A DNA stretch of 64,000 bases from Trachythela sp. YZ-2020 (Eukaryota; Cnidaria; Anthozoa; Malacalcyonacea; Clavulariidae), in the NCBI GenBank assembly GCA_016169945.1, contig JADLSH010000389.1:1133001-1197000 (forward strand), written 5' to 3'. The notes beneath the pieces are model-generated. The model ran no database searches. It was not told where the DNA came from and saw only the letters and a program-made list of their open reading frames with translations. The stretch's first letter is position 1; the number at the start of each line of letters is the position of its first letter. Shown here piece by piece: positions 1-9,734 of the stretch. A program made the position numbers and the translations under genes.

Positions 1-108
1 TATAGAAGCATGTAATGTGTTTTCCTGTCCCCCACTTACTAACTTCTTGACTAAGGGCCTTCGCTCTAAACATCGAACAAAATCTTCCAGGTAGTTGGAT
101 AATTTACT

Positions 109-221
109 TTCCTTCTTTACTCACTGCGTTCGCCCGAAGGAAAAACATTTTCCTTCTACATTCGCTATATTAATTACACACACAACGTATACATGGTAGG
201 CGACGTGTGAGCACTTGCCTA
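109..221 (-). repeat. Split direct repeat B2 (element 3' end)
   Basis: This 113-bp stretch matches 4073-4185 almost base for base, including the internal GAAGGAAAAAC...CCTTC foldback and the tract ending GCACTTGCCTA. It marks the recombinase-side terminus of the element. Sequence left of about 103 shows no similarity to the element. Confidence 0.9.
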
Positions 222-299
222 TAATACATTTATTCATATTCCTTTTATCACAATGATTAATCGCTATCAATATTTATTTATTTTACATTTCATTTGCTT

Positions 300-1341
300 T
301 TACAACTGAAGTGACTTTGTAACTGACAATCTGTTAGTCATGGAGTCTTTAATGTACATATCCCTAGAAGTGTCCGACTTCCATCGCCCTTGCAATCTAA
401 GCAGCCTATCGCCTCCTGGTATTCCTTTCATGGATTCTGCAATTGCAGTTGCACCTCCAGATCGCAGACTATGTGTACCAAACTGAGCTGGATCCTCGCC
501 AACGGCGGCCAGAGTTTCTTTAACAATTTCACGACATCGAGAATAACTTAAAGGTTTATTGTCTGCTTTATTTAATGTACTTTTCTTCAGTGATGACAGC
601 GAACGAAAAATGGACTCGTTTGAACGTGGCTGAATACCTGTGAGAGAATAGAAACGCAAAACCAAAGCATGTGGGCACGCTGGCCCGTTAGTTTTTGCTA
701 TATACACTATATTTCCTTGTCGATATTGGTCAGTCTTGGATTTTCGAACCACAATCTCGAGATGTTCAGCTTGGATCCCAATATCCTGTGCCTTGATATC
801 CAATAATTCGCTAACCCTAAATAATCCTGTAAATCCCAAGGAAAATATTAGTGCTGTCCGTAACCTTCAAAGTACATGACGGTCCAGCGAATTGCTGACA
901 AACTTTTGTTATGGTCGATGTAGAAATTGGTTCCTTTTTTGTGCTCGGTTTTGTGAAAGCCCTTCTACTAGCTTCCACTATGTTCGCCGACAGAGTAGTG
1001 TCGGCTGGATTGCCTTTCACGTCGGTAGGGAGTAACGAATGAACCCATTTGATTCCACAAAATGCTTGCGAGACTGCATTATAACTATTTTTGGTCTGTG
1101 ATACATAAGCCAAATAGGAAGCGATGTGTAACTTGTCCGAAGGTATTGTGGTGGGCCGCCTGGTACGTACCAGAAAACTGATGTATTTTCGATGCTCGCG
1201 AACGTACTTTTTGACAGTACTCGAGGCTCTCGATCGCAAAACCTGACGTATCAAAACTTTTCTATCCTCGACGGGAAAATCTCCCCATGTGGTTGCGTTA
1301 GCTAACTCCTGAAAAAAGAAAATAAGAGGTAACAAAGTCAC
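300..1341 (-). pseudogene. Tyrosine recombinase of the retrotransposon, frameshifted
   Basis: It would catalyse integration of the circular cDNA in the nucleus. Two overlapping frames make up one protein. The first (1341 down to 817) is the N-terminal SAM-like core-binding domain. The second (839 down to 300) is the catalytic domain: first arginine in GLFRVSELL, the HSLRSGG box (HxxR), the GRWKS box and the nucleophile tyrosine in RDMYIKD. The frame changes near 860-880, consistent with a single indel. Upstream of the first frame, at about 1318-1335, the minus strand carries a pyrimidine tract followed by CAG, so the ORF may begin at a 3' splice site instead of its own ATG. All catalytic residues are kept, so the lesion looks recent. 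Confidence 0.85.
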
Positions 1342-1433
1342 TTAACGTAACCATATATGCACAAGTACTAGGGCCGCAAAAGCTTATAAACTAGCCATTG
1401 GAAAATAATCCCAAAGGTATTCCTGTTACATTT

Positions 1434-1600
1434 GCCATCCGGCTATCATAATAACAGTTTCACCTTCCAATGCCATATCCGGCCGTCTTCCGAATAGTTT
1501 CAAGTTCATTTGCCATCCGGCTAATTTCTGAACACTTTCAACGTCATTCGCCATCCGGCGACGTTACCAAGTAAATCAAAACACTCCTGCGCCATCCGGC
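1434..1600. repeat. Five phased GCCATCCGGC decamers
   Basis: GCCATCCGGC occurs perfectly at 1434, 1512, 1550 and 1591, with a variant carrying an extra AT at 1472. Start-to-start spacing is 38, 40, 38 and 41 bases. The sequence between the motifs is unrelated, so this is not a simple tandem repeat. It lies in the 364-bp noncoding gap between the RNase H and recombinase ORFs. A protein-binding array or promoter/intron enhancer for the recombinase is possible, but that is inference. Confidence 0.75.
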
Positions 1601-1705
1601 GGTCCCAGACCCAGAAAACGTGAAAACAAAAACTCAACAAATACGTGCAGTTTGATATATTTAATTATACACTCTTACACTCGTAAACTGTATGGGCTAA
1701 CAGTA

Positions 1706-3525
1706 TTAGTCTGAAAAATCGAGAGACCACACCAAAACATTTCCCTGCCAATCTGGCGAACCTAACAACGATTTCGAATTACTCCCTTGGCGTAACGCAA
1801 CGTTGCCTTTAATTATGATTGTTGTTCTGACAAAAGCTAAAAATTGCTTGACTAGTAAAGGCCAGTAAGCCGCCGATTGCCAGTAGGGAGTTACTAACGT
1901 TCCTTTACATTTATTCTCAAACATGAACCAAAGAACCCTCGGTACAATCGATATGGGTGGGACAACCCACGCAATCTCATTGGACCAATCCTGATAAAAC
2001 GCGTCCACTCCAGTCGTGCCCGGATTCCAAAACCTTGAAAAATATCGGGAAACTTTTGCATTTTTGGAATTTGCAAAGCAATCCAAAGTGTGAGGACCAA
2101 ACTGAGCGTCAATTTGCTCAAAAATGCCTGGTACGACTTCCCAGTCATCAAAATCGTTTAACTTGCTAACATAATCAGCTTGCTCGTTTAATGTTCGGGG
2201 TATCCACTGCAAATCTAACTGAATATTTGCTCGAAAACACGTAGAAAATATACTAATTGCTAATTCGTGATATTCTAATTTCATACTCCCGATCTGAGCA
2301 ATTTTCATTGCCACTTGACTGTCAGTGAATAATTTTACTTTACAACCTGTCAACAGTGGTTCAAAGGCCTGTATAGCCAATTGAATTGCAAGTAGCTCCT
2401 ATATGTTGAACTTGTCTCTTGTTCAGATTGTGTAAACATTCTGTGCGCCACATGATTTGTCCCCAAAATGATGGCCCCGCACGCTGTGGCACTGGCGTCT
2501 GAACAAATCGTTCGGTTACTGGACGATGATTCTTTAAAAGATCGAGCATTAACTAATTTTAAGTTTGTTATCCAAAACTGTAGTTCTTGAAGACAGTAGT
2601 CGTCAATTAGAAATGTTGTGTCCCAATTAGCTGCACATGCAACAGACATTTGGCAATGTCTGGACAAGATACGGGCCAAATTCCCTGTAACGGGGCCAGT
2701 GGAAATTATCTGTCCCACTACTCTCGCTAATTGCCTGGCTGTGATTCGATGCTGATTGAGAATAGTAGTTATTGCAGAAATTAATTTCTCTAGGCGATGG
2801 GATGCAATGGCGATCGTGCCGTTTACGCCATTCCAATCCAAACCTAGCCAAGTTATAGTCTGGGTTGGTACCCATATTGATTTATCGTCATTGGCAACTA
2901 GGCCTGACATGCAAAGATCTGATTTGATAGTTTTGGCATATTCGTGGGAGATTTCAGGTGAATTTTCCATATCTATGTTATCGTCTAGGAATATTGTAGT
3001 GCTAATACCCAAACCACGCCAGTGACGAATTAGGGGACGAAGCAGTTTCGTGAAAATATAGGGAGCTGAGGAAAGGCCAAAAGGCAAGACAGTAAATCTA
3101 TAGCATCGGTTACTCCCATCTGGATTGGGCCAAGAAAATCCTAAATACGACTGATGTTCAGAAAAAATGTCTAAGTGATGGTAGCCGCTCTTTAAATCAA
3201 ATTTTGTGAAATACGTGCCTGGGCCGAAATAATTAATGGCGGTACGCCAGTCCTCGAATTTGATCTTTTGCTTGTAAATATGTTGGTTTACATATCTCAA
3301 ATCCAATATTAAACGTTTTTTGTCACTTTTGTTCGTTGCTACGGAGAGTGGATTTATAACAACCAAGTCCTCCTTACGTGTTTCCACTATTCTACACGTG
3401 GATAACAATTCTAATAACGCTTCTGAAACAAAATCGGCGTGAACATGAGCGGAGCGATTATTAGAAAAGTCGCTGTCTCCGGGTAGAATAAAACGGGATC
3501 TTGTAACCTTCGCGTATGCAGTCAA
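1706..3525 (-). pseudogene. Reverse transcriptase - RNase H - C-terminal domain of pol
   Basis: This copies element RNA into DNA. RT landmarks in the frame 3525-2350 are KKRLILDLRYVN, FDLKSGYHH, the LPFGLSSAPYIFTKLLRPL block and a FLDD catalytic box. RNase H begins at TICSDASATACG and continues in the second frame (2380-1706) with LFTDSQVAMK and the WIPRTLNEQADY box. A further conserved region follows (FGPHTLDCFA, RFWNPGTTGVDAF, PYWQSAAYWPLL), as found after RNase H in many tyrosine-recombinase elements. A one-base indel near 2400 separates the two frames inside RNase H. Another frame change near 3470-3485 separates this ORF from its N-terminal extension. FLDD is a normal variant in this group and is not taken as a defect. 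Confidence 0.88.
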
Positions 3526-3881
3526 TGATAAAATCAGGCGCCTTAATATCTATCCAAAACGCTAAATGGGATTTTAGCCTGCCTTTGACATTTGGCAGAC
3601 CAACAGCATTGACAGGTTCATGCCTGTCCAAAAATTCAAAAATATATTCATAATCCAAATGTTCTACCTGTTCGACGCGTTCAAGTTCTTCTCCGAAGTA
3701 ATCATTTACCACTATTTCCGGCTTTAAATCCGTATCCAGAAGACTCCCCAAAGTTGGAACCCTTGGTTGGGATGAAGGTATGCACACCCGATCTTTGCCT
3801 GTCAAACTTGTAACAGGTTTCGGCCCAATGTCCTCGTTTCCCACACCGGAAACAGGTGTCGGTTGCGTTAGGAAAGCGACG
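3461..3881 (-). pseudogene. Pol N-terminal region leading into the RT
   Basis: The frame closing at 3461 contains LLDTDLKPEIVVNDYF, an acidic EELERVEQVEHLDYEY stretch and DFIIDCIREGYKIPF. This is the conserved lead-in to the RT palm in DIRS/PAT-type pol. It overlaps the gag zinc-knuckle frame (3702-3883), suggesting either a programmed gag-pol frame change or an indel. It breaks off about 15 codons before the RT frame takes over, so one more frame lesion lies near 3475. Confidence 0.7.
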
Positions 3882-3883
3882 GC
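3702..3883 (-). CDS. Gag zinc-knuckle exon (second gag exon)
   Basis: The peptide contains CFRCGKRGHWAETC, a perfect CCHC zinc knuckle (C-x2-C-x4-H-x4-C) as in retrotransposon nucleocapsids. The minus strand immediately before it reads TTTTATTTTGTTTCAG, a strong 3' splice site at 3884-3886. Joining after the donor at 4256 keeps the gag frame (one base left over from exon 1, two from exon 2). The exon ends in stop at 3702 in a Gly/Ser-rich tail. The splice is predicted only. Confidence 0.7.
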
Positions 3884-3941
3884 CTGAAACAAAATAAAAC
3901 ACTTGGAAGGATGCATAACGAAAGACTTGCAATTAGTTTTG

Positions 3942-4072
3942 TAAAACTAAGAAGGCTGTCTGTGCTACACGTGATGGCGCTACAGTATTTTCACTCATAT
4001 TTATAGTGCTATGCAAATTCGTATACTAATTTGCATCCTTATTATTGCGCTACTTCCGCAGGAAAATTCATT
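3942..4072 (-). repeat. Split direct repeat A2 (internal)
   Basis: 131 bp nearly identical to 4830-4960, from TAAAACTAAGAAGGCTGTC to GGAAAATTCATT. It directly abuts B1. In the known replication model of split-direct-repeat elements, the internal pair templates closure of the circle. Confidence 0.9.
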
Positions 4073-4185
4073 TTCCTTCTTTACTCACTGCGTTCGCCCG
4101 AAGGAAAAACATTTTCCTTCTACATTCGCTATATTAATTACACACACAACGTATACATGGTAGGCGACGTGTGAGCACTTGCCTA
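4073..4185 (-). repeat. Split direct repeat B1 (internal)
   Basis: 113 bp nearly identical to 109-221. It overlaps the last two bases of the open gag reading frame, which supports that tail being intronic rather than coding. Confidence 0.9.
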
Positions 4186-4256
4186 CCATTCTGATATTAC
4201 AAAGAAAGGGCTACTTACGTACAGGCTTATACCTATTGTGTCCATGCATGAGTTAC

Positions 4257-4827
4257 CTCGAAAAAGCTGATTGTCGCTATGAACAGGAAAGCGATTAACA
4301 AATTCGTTCCTGGATGCCTGGTTGATAGCCTTTGGCTGTCTAGATTTAGCTTTCTTCCGTACTGCCGACGCTTGGGCTTTCTTAATACGTTTCTCATCGT
4401 CTGAATCACTTGCGAGGTCTTCAGCTTCGTATTCTTTTACCGCTAACCACCCAGCGTCGCTTTTGTCAGCAAGTTTTATTTTCTTCTGTCTTAGATGTAA
4501 AGATTTCTGAGCCGTTTCGAGCTTTACCAAAGCCCCTTCGAAGTCTTGGTGTTGCAGTAACTCTGTACTTTCTTCGATTGAGTTTTGTAACTCGGCGTTG
4601 AAACTAAACTGATCCTTGTTGCCGGCAAGCTTGAGTTGTTGACCTGTAGTTTGGCGCTCGACACGCTTAGATCTGCTGTCGGCCTTGGCAGTAAGATTGG
4701 TGGTTAAATTGGAAACCTTTTGGTCAAGATATGATTTGAATCGTTCGAAAACTTGTTCGGTGAGGTTTAGTTGTCCACTAGCAACAGGCGTTGGTTGTTC
4801 GATATCGGTGGGCTCCGTATCTGACAT
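4257..4827 (-). CDS. Gag-like N-terminal exon
   Basis: The ORF starts with ATG at 4827, only three bases inside repeat A1, so A1 probably carries the promoter and leader. The protein is about 190 residues to the predicted splice donor. An acidic, Pro/Thr-rich start (MSDTEPTDIEQPTPV) precedes a probable coiled coil around residues 25-115 rich in Glu, Gln, Leu and Lys. A strongly basic stretch around 145-165 (KRIKKAQASAVRKKAKSRQP) suits nucleic-acid binding or nuclear import. No close family resemblance is recognised beyond gag-like composition and position. The frame runs on to a stop at 4183 through the intron if unspliced. Confidence 0.7.
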
Positions 4828-4829
4828 AC

Positions 4830-4960
4830 TAAAACTAAGAAGGCTGTCTGTGCTACACGTGATGGCGCTACAGTATTTTCACTCATATTTATAGTGCTAT
4901 GCAAATTCGTATACTAATTTGCATCCTTATTATTGCGCTACTTCCGCAGGAAAATTCATT
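4830..4960 (-). repeat. Split direct repeat A1 (element 5' end)
   Basis: 131 bp matching 3942-4072, terminal on the gag side. TGGATAA follows at 4967-4973, the same heptamer found outside the opposite end at 96-102. Confidence 0.9.
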
Positions 4961-5138
4961 ATATACTGGATAACTCCTTGACTAAATTTATATACGGCAT
5001 ACCATATATACAGTATGCATACCTAATCACTAGTGGGCGGCTGTGTACTTTGCAAAAATAATTTTATTGTTAAGGCTTTTGTGTATATGAAGATAATTTG
5101 CACGCATGCATGCGTATAACTAATGCAACTCCAGATTC

Positions 5139-6321
5139 ATGTTGCTTGACTATTTCCTTCTATCAAAAACTATGGCAGACGACGTACAGATCATAAATAT
5201 AGTGCTGGTGAATCTGCAGAACGCTATTCACGCAATATATTCAATATATATACCTGCAATCAATGCCGCGATGGAAGAGGCAACAAATGAAATGGAGACA
5301 AGCGAGGGCGATGATCTAAGTGCGTTACTCGCATGTATTAGGCACTGTTATGACTTGCTGACTTTAATAGCAACGTGCGCTCAGGCCAATTTACCAAGAG
5401 CCCGTATTGAACAAATTCTTTGCCCAGATTTTGTCGGTTCAACCTTCCCAGGAAAAGATTTTTATGGCGAATTAGAAAGGTGCGAGCATTTGTTTTGGAG
5501 CCTGACGGGCGAAAGCGTAGAATCGTTTCGTCAGGTTGTTCAAGACGTTTCCCCTTATCTCGCACTTTACACCAGGCGTAGGCAGTTGAGAGTTCGTGAC
5601 AACCCGTTTACGCTGGATGTTAGAAATAGAATTCTTTTGGTTTTTATTTGGCTTCGGATGTATCCAGAAGCGACAATGCTGAGTGGTTTGTTCAACAACA
5701 GTTGAACGAGAAATCAGATTTTTGCTTCCAGTACTATGGAACTATTTCAAACAATTTGTAAAGTGGCCCACAGCTGAACAATGGTTGGAGATATCTAATC
5801 ATTGGGAGATGTTTCCTGGAGCAGTTGCTGCAACTGATGGGACGCGTCATGCGATACAAAGACCACAAACTGAACGACAGCAAGATTTTTATAGTGGCCA
5901 TTGCAGATATCATAATTTTTCTACCCAAATAATTATGGATAACAATTCCAATATTGTGTACATTCAATCTGGATTCCTAGGGCATAACAATGACAGCGGT
6001 CAACTTCAGTTAATGCCTGCCATCGGAACTGGACAAGAACTCCACTTACCACCAGGTGTATACATCTTAGCAGACAAAGGGTATCCCAGTGTTTATCCCC
6101 TCGTTACTCCATGGAGAGGTGTAGCTGGCAACCTAACAAGGCGATTGTTCAATAGAGAACACTCACGAGTTCGGACACGGGTGGAACATTGCATTAGGAG
6201 GGTGAAGGAGTATGGCGCTGTCAGCCACCTGTGGCGCCATGAACGCTGGATGTTCCCTATTGTCACAGAACTTTGTTCGTTCTTAGCACAAAGACATATC
6301 CAACTTACAAGAGTCCTTTAA
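5139..6321 (+). pseudogene. PIF/Harbinger DDE transposase, one frameshift
   Basis: This would cut and paste a Harbinger element. The better start is probably ATG at 5172 (MADDVQ...). Frame 1 (to 5705) holds the N-terminal region with a helical segment (ELERCEHLFW, ESFRQVVQDVSPYL) typical of the Harbinger DNA-binding part. Frame 2 (from about 5683) holds the nuclease: AATDGTRH with the first Asp, GHNNDSGQ with a second conserved Asp, ILADKGYP with the catalytic Asp, and RVRTRVEHCIRRVKE with the catalytic Glu. The frames cross inside the helix-turn-helix near 5676-5690, consistent with one indel. The catalytic residues are intact. It faces the accessory gene at 6650-7515, the usual two-gene Harbinger layout. 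Confidence 0.88.
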
Positions 6322-6649
6322 ATCAAATTAAATTAGCATGTGGTAAAACTGCTAGAAACTGTTGCGTCTTTATTAACGGATGATATATAATTGTATTTTA
6401 CTAACTGTAAAGACCCGTTTACTTTTGCAATTTTTGCTGCTATTTTAAATATGAACGATTTTCTTCGTTTGATGAATGTGAACGAGTGGATGAGTTATGA
6501 ATAATATACATGCAGAAAAGCATTATATAAAGATCCAACTCGTACGCACCTAAAATTGAAGAAAAAATTGCAAGCGTAATTGGGCCAACGATATTTTTCG
6601 ATGTATATAAACTATTACACACAACACATTTTTGGACATTTTTTTAAAA
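6322..6649. other. Convergent 3' ends of the two Harbinger genes
   Basis: AT-rich, with AATAAA-like stretches on both strands. No gene seen. The transposase ends at 6321 and the accessory gene ends at 6650 on the opposite strand. Confidence 0.5.
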
Positions 6650-7515
6650 CTAATAATCATCTAAACGTCGCCTTATAAGTTCATTCGTCAACTCCATTGT
6701 CTGGTGTAGCTGTTGGGTCAACATCGGGAGTTCTCTCGTCAGCAACACATTTAATGCCTCTGCATTTTCCCGTGCTAACGCATGGTATGGGCGCCTTTCT
6801 TGAGCGACAGGTCTTCCAGCAAGGACAGGAATTGCTTGAGCCTGTGCTTGCAAAACTTGTTCGTGAATATTCGCGTTGTCATTGTCGGGCGCAGGTAGTC
6901 GGTGCTCAACTCTTTCTTCAGCTCCGCCCTCGTTTTCATCTTGATTGTCATCTATGGGGTCGGGGTTCGCTCCGCCATTGGCTCCATATAGGGGGTCAGG
7001 AGGGTTCTCTCCGCCATTGACTCCATTTAGGGGGTCAGGAGGGTTCTCTCCGCCATTGACTACATTTAGGGGGTCATGGTTTGCTCCGTTGTTGTTGGCA
7101 TTTATGCGGTTTAAGATTGCTCCATGTGCTGCTTCTCTCTCAAAGGCATTTTGCCGGTTAGCATATCGCATCTCGTTTACCCTTTCCACTAAACCACTAA
7201 AAATTGTTGGAATTATGTTTTAAGATGGATAATTTTAGCTTCAGCGTTTGTAGTACAGAATACACAAGACAAACCGATATATTATACTTACTTTCTTTGC
7301 TCTCTTCCAATAAAATCGCGAATTCTTCGCCTAACCGCACGCCGATTTCCGACATTACCATACAGTTCTTGCACGTTGGCAGGAAGGTCAGGAAATCTTT
7401 CATGCCTTGCGATATCATTTGCAATAATGTCCCAAATCGGACCATTTTCCATATACCGCTCATGTATGACGGCTCTTTCTACCTCACCTACGCGCCTTAC
7501 TTGTCTTGGAAGCAT
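6650..7515 (-). CDS. Harbinger accessory (DNA-binding-type) protein, two exons, apparently intact
   Basis: Exon 1 is 7515-7292 and exon 2 is 7196-6650. The donor AAA|GTAAGT and acceptor TTTTTAG|TGG define a 95-nt intron, and phase 2 joins correctly to give about 256 residues without a stop. Exon 1 is short, basic and helical (RRVGEVERAVIHERY, WDIIANDIARHERFP, VRRRIRDFIGREQR), compatible with a Myb/MADF-like DNA-binding domain but not diagnostic. Exon 2 has four copies of a Gly/Asn/Pro-rich repeat (residue pattern NGGENPPDPL), then an acidic patch and an amphipathic helix (LTRELPMLTQQLHQTMEL). Harbinger elements need a second protein that brings the transposase to nucleus and DNA; position and orientation suggest that role here. 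Confidence 0.6.
6955..7085. repeat. In-frame minisatellite in the accessory gene
   Basis: About three and a half copies of a 39-bp unit (GGGGGTCAGGAGGGTTCTC core) encode the Gly/Asn/Pro repeats. The unit length is a multiple of three, so copy number can change without breaking the frame. Confidence 0.8.
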
Positions 7516-8105
7516 TTTATAATCAATGATATAATATATATTAAGTATAACTGAGTTGTAACTGCATTAAGTCTAAGTTTAGAAACAATGCAAAGGCTCA
7601 ATTATACAAAATTCCATTTGTCCTACGCGTGCTATGTTTTATCTTTTATTGTTTTGTTCCTTTGGTCATTCAATAATGCTAAACAAGTGTTGAAGATGCA
7701 AATTACTCTCTGGAGTCTGGATATCGTACAAGCTAAATAAATGTTCAAGATATTGTTTTCCCCAGCGTTTTTATTGTTTGGAACTCTCTTGAGGACCGAG
7801 AACACATGTAAAACGCTCGCGAAAATAACACCGTGTTAATTTCAATAGAAAGCATTGTCGTGCATGTCTAATTCGTAGTCAGGAACTGTTTATCCCGATT
7901 AACAGAATCTGGGTTTGTGTCCTGTTGTATACTTGTATACGCAATGCTTATACAGATAAGTTTTTGCAATTCAAACTGCATGCTATACATATATAAGTTC
8001 AACGATCAGGCGCGTTCCAAAAATATTGTGGAGCATGCGATATGTAATTTCAATGGAAAATATTATCATTCTACTGTATAACTCGAAGTCAGGGAGAGAC
8101 TAGAG
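7516..8105. other. No gene seen
   Basis: AT-rich spacer. A weak internal duplication links 7843-7890 and 8049-8095 (both with TTTCAATRGAAA...GTCAGG). Harbinger terminal inverted repeats were looked for on both sides and none was convincing. Confidence 0.5.
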
Positions 8106-8571
8106 TCTAGGCGTACGGCACGTGGGGGCAGGGGGGGCACCTGCCCCCCCAAAAATTTGTAGATTGAAGTAATTCGGGCAAATGGTTAACGAATATTCGG
8201 GCAAAATAGATTTATTTAGTTTGTATTTAAACCAAAAAAACAGAATTTTATAATTTAAAGTACTTTTTATTTATATCATTTGCGTGTTGTTGAAAAATTT
8301 GTGATTTTTAACATAAAAATCCTAGTTTTGGACCTAAAAAGAAATTGTAATTGTAAGAGTGTCCGGGAAAATATTTTTAACCTCTTCACCTTCCCCCCCC
8401 CCCCCCCCCCGTCGACACAAAAAAAGTACTTTATGTGTTAAATAGAAATAAAATTGGTTATTATTGTTATGAAGATGTTGTTATCGAAATTCGGGCAATT
8501 GGACAAAGTTATATCAATTCGGGCAAAATTTTGGCTGCCCCCCCAAAGAAAGTTGTGCCCATACGCCTATG
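8106..8571. mobile_element. Non-autonomous hAT-type element, 466 bp
   Basis: The ends are imperfect inverted repeats: TCTAGGCGTACGGCAC on the left and the complement of CATAGGCGTATGGGCAC on the right. The flanks are GACTAGAG (8098-8105) and GACTAGAC (8572-8579), a 7/8 target duplication of the length hAT makes. AATTCGGGCAAA-like motifs recur near both ends (about 8170, 8200, 8490, 8515), probably subterminal transposase sites. Long C/G runs sit just inside both ends and at 8393-8410. No coding capacity is seen. Confidence 0.7.
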
Positions 8572-8656
8572 GACTAGACACATTTTGCATGAAGGCCAGG
8601 GGTGTTATAAAAGGAGTGGCATAGCCATATAGGCATAGGAGGCAAATTTTTTATAC

Positions 8657-8965
8657 TTGAATATTTTGTGTATTGATTTTCATAACCCTCACAATATTGT
8701 GCAGCGTGCAATCGTTTCGGCAACAAACACTGACATGACTAGTGCCAAGGTGGAAGAAATAATCCGCCGTGACGAAGTTCATATAGAAATTCATACGTAT
8801 AGCACAAAAAATGATAAGATTGTGGGCTTAACTTGCATGCAGGAAAAGAAGCGTACAGGAGAAAGGTATGCTTTACCAGTAGGCAGAAGCGATATAAAGT
8901 ATATTGATAAAGAAACTCGTTTCTCTCTTGACTCTTGCCTGGCCATTTTCGCAGTGTTGGTGTAG
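8657..8965 (+). other. Unrecognised 102-codon ORF, possible exon
   Basis: An open frame with mixed composition (AKVEEIIRRDEVHIEIHTYS, RYALPVGRSDIKYIDKETRF) that reads more like protein than noise. A plausible 3' splice site ends with TTGTGCAG at about 8704, which would remove the first 16 codons. No donor is obvious before the stop. I do not recognise the family, and chance is quite possible. Confidence 0.25.
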
Positions 8966-9224
8966 GACTATTATTGATTAGGCCGTATTACATTCGTTTT
9001 CTCGTTCGTTTATTTTGGTTATTCGTACATGTTTAAATATGCGAACCAATCAGTTTTCACGATTTGAACGAAACGAATTTGCATACCTGCATATTCGTTC
9101 GTTCTCGTGCTTCGGTGCAGGTTAACTATTGGGAACTTGGACTCTCACTCTAGTTCTATTAACCGTGCCTCCACAAATGTCTTTTACCCGGAAAGTTCCT
9201 CACATCTGTTCAAATAATTCGAAA

Positions 9225-9690
9225 TTTTGTTGACCCCTGAATATTATCAAAATATTTGTTTCGCCTCTTTTTGTCACCCTTGGAAATTATCAAATTTTTC
9301 TTGACCCCTCGGAAATTTTCTAAACCCGCATGGAAATCTTTCTAAACCCCCTCAGAAATCTTCCAAATTTTCTTGACCCCTCGGAAATTTTCGAAAAATT
9401 TTATTGACCCCTCGGAAATGTTCGAAATTTTATTGACCCCTCAGAAATTTTCGTCAACAGGTAGTCGTTCTTATAAACCCCTCGGAAATTTGGAATTTTC
9501 TTGTGACCCCTCGGAAATGTTCGAAATTTTATTGACCCCTCGGAAATTTTCGTCAACAGGTAGTCGTTCTTATAAACCCCCTCGGAAATTTGGAATTTTC
9601 TTTACCCCTTCGGAAATTTTCCCAATTTTCCCATTGTACCCCCTCGGAAATTCGGAATTTTAGACCCCCTCGGAAAATCTCGTCAACGGG
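9225..9690. repeat. Minisatellite of GACCCCTCGGAAATTTTC-type units
   Basis: Roughly fifteen degenerate copies of a 25-35 bp unit built on CCCCTCGGAAATTTTC. A higher-order block of about 110 bp containing GTCAACAGGTAGTCGTTCTT occurs twice (9450-9560 region). The ORF through it is an artefact of the repeat. Confidence 0.85.
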
Positions 9691-9734
9691 GGGGTGTGTA
9701 TATTAAATTATGATTAAATGGAATGGCCCTTTGC

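Larger units (their letters stand above)
3884..4256 (-). other. Predicted gag intron containing the internal B1-A2 repeat junction
   Basis: The minus-strand donor is GAG|GTAACT (intron starts at 4256) and the acceptor is TTTGTTTCAG| (intron ends at 3884). Phases match (phase 1 to phase 1), and gag then joins its zinc knuckle. The 373-nt intron wholly contains A2 (3942-4072) and B1 (4073-4185). A second, better-looking donor GTAAGT near 4217-4222 would be out of phase. Confidence 0.6.
103..4966 (-). mobile_element. Tyrosine-recombinase retrotransposon with split direct repeats (PAT/Ngaro/DIRS group)
   Basis: Read on the minus strand the order is repeat A1, gag, repeats B1-A2, zinc knuckle and pol (RT, RNase H), tyrosine recombinase, repeat B2. 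A1/A2 are about 131 bp and B1/B2 about 113 bp, nearly identical within each pair. This A1...B1A2...B2 order is the split-direct-repeat layout known for PAT and Ngaro elements, which replicate through a circle and integrate by a tyrosine recombinase instead of a DDE integrase. No integrase or LTR is seen. At least three frameshifts break the coding region, so this copy is dead. A 7-bp sequence TGGATAA lies just outside both ends (96-102 and 4967-4973). The family assignment is inferred from domain content and repeat order. Confidence 0.87.

Noticed and set aside
1434..1600. CRISPR-like array (regular short repeats with unique spacers)
   Set aside because: Repeats are only 10 bp, the context is a eukaryotic retrotransposon and no cas genes are present.
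2990..3005. FLDD instead of YxDD in the RT taken as loss of activity
   Set aside because: Variants at the first position of the box occur in active elements of this group, so it is not a defect.
4322..4894. Plus-strand ORFs opposite gag
   Set aside because: Shadows of the gag frame and repeat A1.
5000..7600. Terminal inverted repeats of the Harbinger element
   Set aside because: Searched 4970-5140 against 7520-7700; only weak partial matches (GCAACT/AGTTGTAACTGC), not enough to call ends.
9373..9663. 96-codon ORF with repeated Pro/Ser/Phe motifs
   Set aside because: It is a translation of the minisatellite; no start context or homology.
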